From Montifringilla adamsi (lineage: Eukaryota; Chordata; Aves; Passeriformes; Passeridae): a stretch of 64,000 nucleotides of DNA. Each line of letters starts with the position of its first letter. Within the stretch, counting starts at the first letter, position 1. The stretch lies in assembly GCA_017590115.1 (NCBI GenBank), contig JAGGNK010006448.1, positions 2,119,849 through 2,183,848 on the forward strand. Direction: 5' to 3'. Under the pieces are notes generated by a model that had not been told where the DNA came from, searched no databases, and saw nothing but the letters and a program-made list of their open reading frames with translations. Shown here piece after piece: positions 61,466 through 64,000 of this stretch. The position numbers were made by a program, and so were the translations under genes.

Positions 61466-64000
61466 ACCAAACAAAGTTAATGGCAAACAGAAACAGGATT
61501 TTGGACTTTAACAGAACCAGGATAAATTAGTTCTTCAAGCTTATTATACAATTAATTTAAATATTTCTCTCAAAAGGAAAAAAAAATTACTCCTAGTAAT
61601 GGTATGGTAAAAGCTCTAAAATTACCTGCTCAACAGTAATGGAAATTTATTCCTACAGAGGAGACAGGAAGATATGATTTTATGTAGACCAAGGTAAAAG
61701 CACTCTTATTTTCAGGGAACAACTCTTATTTTCTTCAGGGAACAATTTGACAATACCCCTATCTCCTGATACACTTCCATTTAAGCAAGCCCTTTCAAAG
61801 CAGGAAGTGATGTTAATTTCTCTGTAGAAGCTGGTTTTGATTTACAGTTGCCATTCACCTGGCCCTCATTTCTAATGATCTTCGGCTGATGGGGATTCTT
61901 GTTATTCTGGCAAAAGGTCTTGGGACATAGAATAGAAAATCTTCATACCAAAAAATCCTAGTGCATACACAGGATGGCATCCTTTGATTTTACTGCCCAA
62001 CTCTCCTTTTGTCAATCATCACATATTTTAAAAAAGGAACCTTTTTAGAATATTATGGGTTTATTGGATTACTGAAACCCCAGGTTCATATTTAGTGCCT
62101 AAAGAGCAATTCCCAAAGGTATATAGGTCTTTCAAGCTCTTGAAGTCCTTAATAAGGGCTTCAGGCCAATTCATTTTTATAAACAAACAATTTTTCTGAG
62201 TATTCAGATTTTGCTAGAAATAGCTTTATAAAATGCCATATAAACGCACTGTAGAATAAGTCAGTACTTCTTTGACAAGCTGTCTGAACTGCATGTAGGG
62301 GAAATCACACCTGTAGTAGTTGGGGTAGGTCAAATTTAGATGTACTAAATCAGCTTCTTCTCAAGCCACAGACTTCCAGCACAGCCTTAGAAAATAACAT
62401 AGAGGGTGTTTCCTCATATGTAACTTCAGTAATGTAAAGTTCTATCACTCTCTAAACCACTTGTCCAGGTTTATTTACAGGTGCTGGGGAAGACAGATAC
62501 CTTTTGAAAGGTAGTTGAGCATAACTGAAAAGATGACTGGACCTAGAAATATCTCTCCACTAAAGAAATCCAAAATACTTGAGCCTAACTTTTAGATATT
62601 TTGCATTGTGAGAGATGTGATTTGCTGCAAGGTTATGTCCAAATTGGAGAGTCCAGCTCTACGCAGAGGCTGCCTAAGGTAGCTGAGACACAGCACACAG
62701 TGCCAGCTCAGCAGTACCCTTGGGTCAGTAGCCAACGTCCAACCCAGCAAACTTTTCACTGCAGAAACCTCTTCTTTTCTGCCACAGGATGCTTACTTGA
62801 GACTGCTGACAAAAAATGAAACAAAACTAGAACAGAAACATCCCTGAAATAATGACACAGTGGGGGCACCAACCATAACACAAATGCCTTGCAGGGCTCA
62901 ATGTCACTACTGTCTTTCGCTTACGTATTGGCACAAATGCCTCTCAATACTTTTAGCAAGTCAGTTCAGTTTGTAGAACAACGCTGGAGGAGGCCAAGGA
63001 GAAGCCTCACCATGTTACAGCCTGTGGGGAGGTCAGAGGCCCATAGACAGTTCTTTCTGAGTGTGTGGTCCAATTTCCCTACAACTGCAGCAACTATGTA
63101 ACCTTCTGCTCTAAAGTCTTGCTGCAATGGAAAAATGCATCCCAGACTTGGGTATTCTTCATGAGATAAGTAAAATGGAAATTGATATATTCCTACAATT
63201 TCACTTCAAAACAATTAGTGTTCTCCAGTGGAAAAAAAAATAAATCCTTTATTGAGGAATTCTGGAGGAGCACTAGCCAGTTCTCCATATGTAAAATCAC
63301 CACTCAACTGTGTGCCAGCTTTAAAATGAGCACGGGCAGATGTACCAGAGAAGAGGGAAGCAAAGCTCACACAAACACTGCTGAAACACCCTTGCTTATG
63401 TTTTTTGGAGACTCGGGACAAAGTATTTTGTCTGCAAGTGGAAGGGAAAAATGAGGTGAAAGTTCCCTATAATGAATAGCACAACAGCAGTAACGATTGC
63501 AACCGAAGCAGGAAAACAAACTATACCAGTGTAGAAAATGAATGGCTGATGGAAACAAAGATACAAACTTCTAAAAAATAAAAATAAACCACAGAAGTTG
63601 ATTTACACTGAACAAGAGAAGGGAGAAAAAAAGAGATCTAGGGAAAAAAAAAACAACCACCAAACAGATTTGAAAAGCATGTACTAATTTAAGAGAGTAC
63701 ACTGGAATGGTGCTATGCTGTCTGTCTGTTGTGGAGCCTCCTTTTTGTTACTGCAGTATCCAAAATGAACTCCTACTGTATTGCAGTAATAGATGCCAGA
63801 GAATTTAAAAATAAAGTAAGATGATCACATTAGCACCAATATATCAATCACATAAAGTAGCCAATGAGAACAGGGGTACGGTCCCTAATCTCATTTTCAT
63901 ACAAGCACTCCGAGGCACCCAGCTCAGCCCAAAGGGGAATTCATGTTAAAGGTTAGAGCAGTCAGATACAAATGACAAATCCCATCTCTGTGAATTAACT

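Larger units (their letters stand above)
17791..64000 (-). other. KLF12: 3' part of a large upstream KLF12 intron (runs off the window)
   Basis: More than 46 kb upstream of the finger 1 exon shows no further exon that I can identify. I looked on the minus strand for the acidic Ser/Asp segment and the NQKFPC end expected of the preceding KLF12 exon and did not see them. Very large introns are normal for KLF12. The intron holds old repeats (39795-39920, 42200-42560, 44641-44760, 60866-61066), a 42-base A tract, palindromes and candidate conserved segments, which are listed separately. The reading frames of 60-165 codons here lack recognisable domains or supporting splice context. Confidence 0.85.

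Overview
This window is vertebrate nuclear DNA, most likely from a bird. Two exons on the minus strand encode the C-terminal zinc-finger region of a Krüppel-like factor. Residue by residue they fit KLF12 (also called AP-2rep). The bird assignment is an inference. It rests on a 5'-truncated, avian-type CR1 LINE at about 4135-4924, on sparse interspersed repeats, and on A-rich tracts interrupted by C. Another amniote is not excluded. There are no operons, bacterial genes, CRISPR arrays or recognisable RNA genes.

Layout: the gene reads from high to low coordinates. Positions 17791-64000 are the 3' part of a very large intron; I found no further KLF12 exon in it. The exon at 17633-17790 carries a basic Ser/Arg segment and the first C2H2 finger. 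An intron of about 15.5 kb follows (2127-17632). The last coding exon, 1945-2126, carries fingers 2 and 3 and the stop codon. Positions 1-1944 should be 3' UTR, with the transcript probably continuing past the window edge. The two exons join in phase through a glycine codon split between them, in the linker between fingers 1 and 2.

Non-coding content: one reverse-oriented CR1 copy (4135-4924) whose reverse-transcriptase active-site motif is deleted; an old forward CR1-like 3' end (about 42200-42560); a nearly full-length MIR-like SINE (about 60866-61066); weaker MIR-like fragments; TCA, CTAT and ATT microsatellites; a 42-base A tract; and several unusually good palindromes. The best of these is a perfect 24-bp palindrome at 42860-42883. 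Several repeat-poor segments rich in homeodomain or POU-like motifs are candidate conserved enhancers, but this needs an alignment to test.

I did not find a new biological system. The strongest content is the KLF12 3' end. Everything else is intronic sequence, reported at modest interest.
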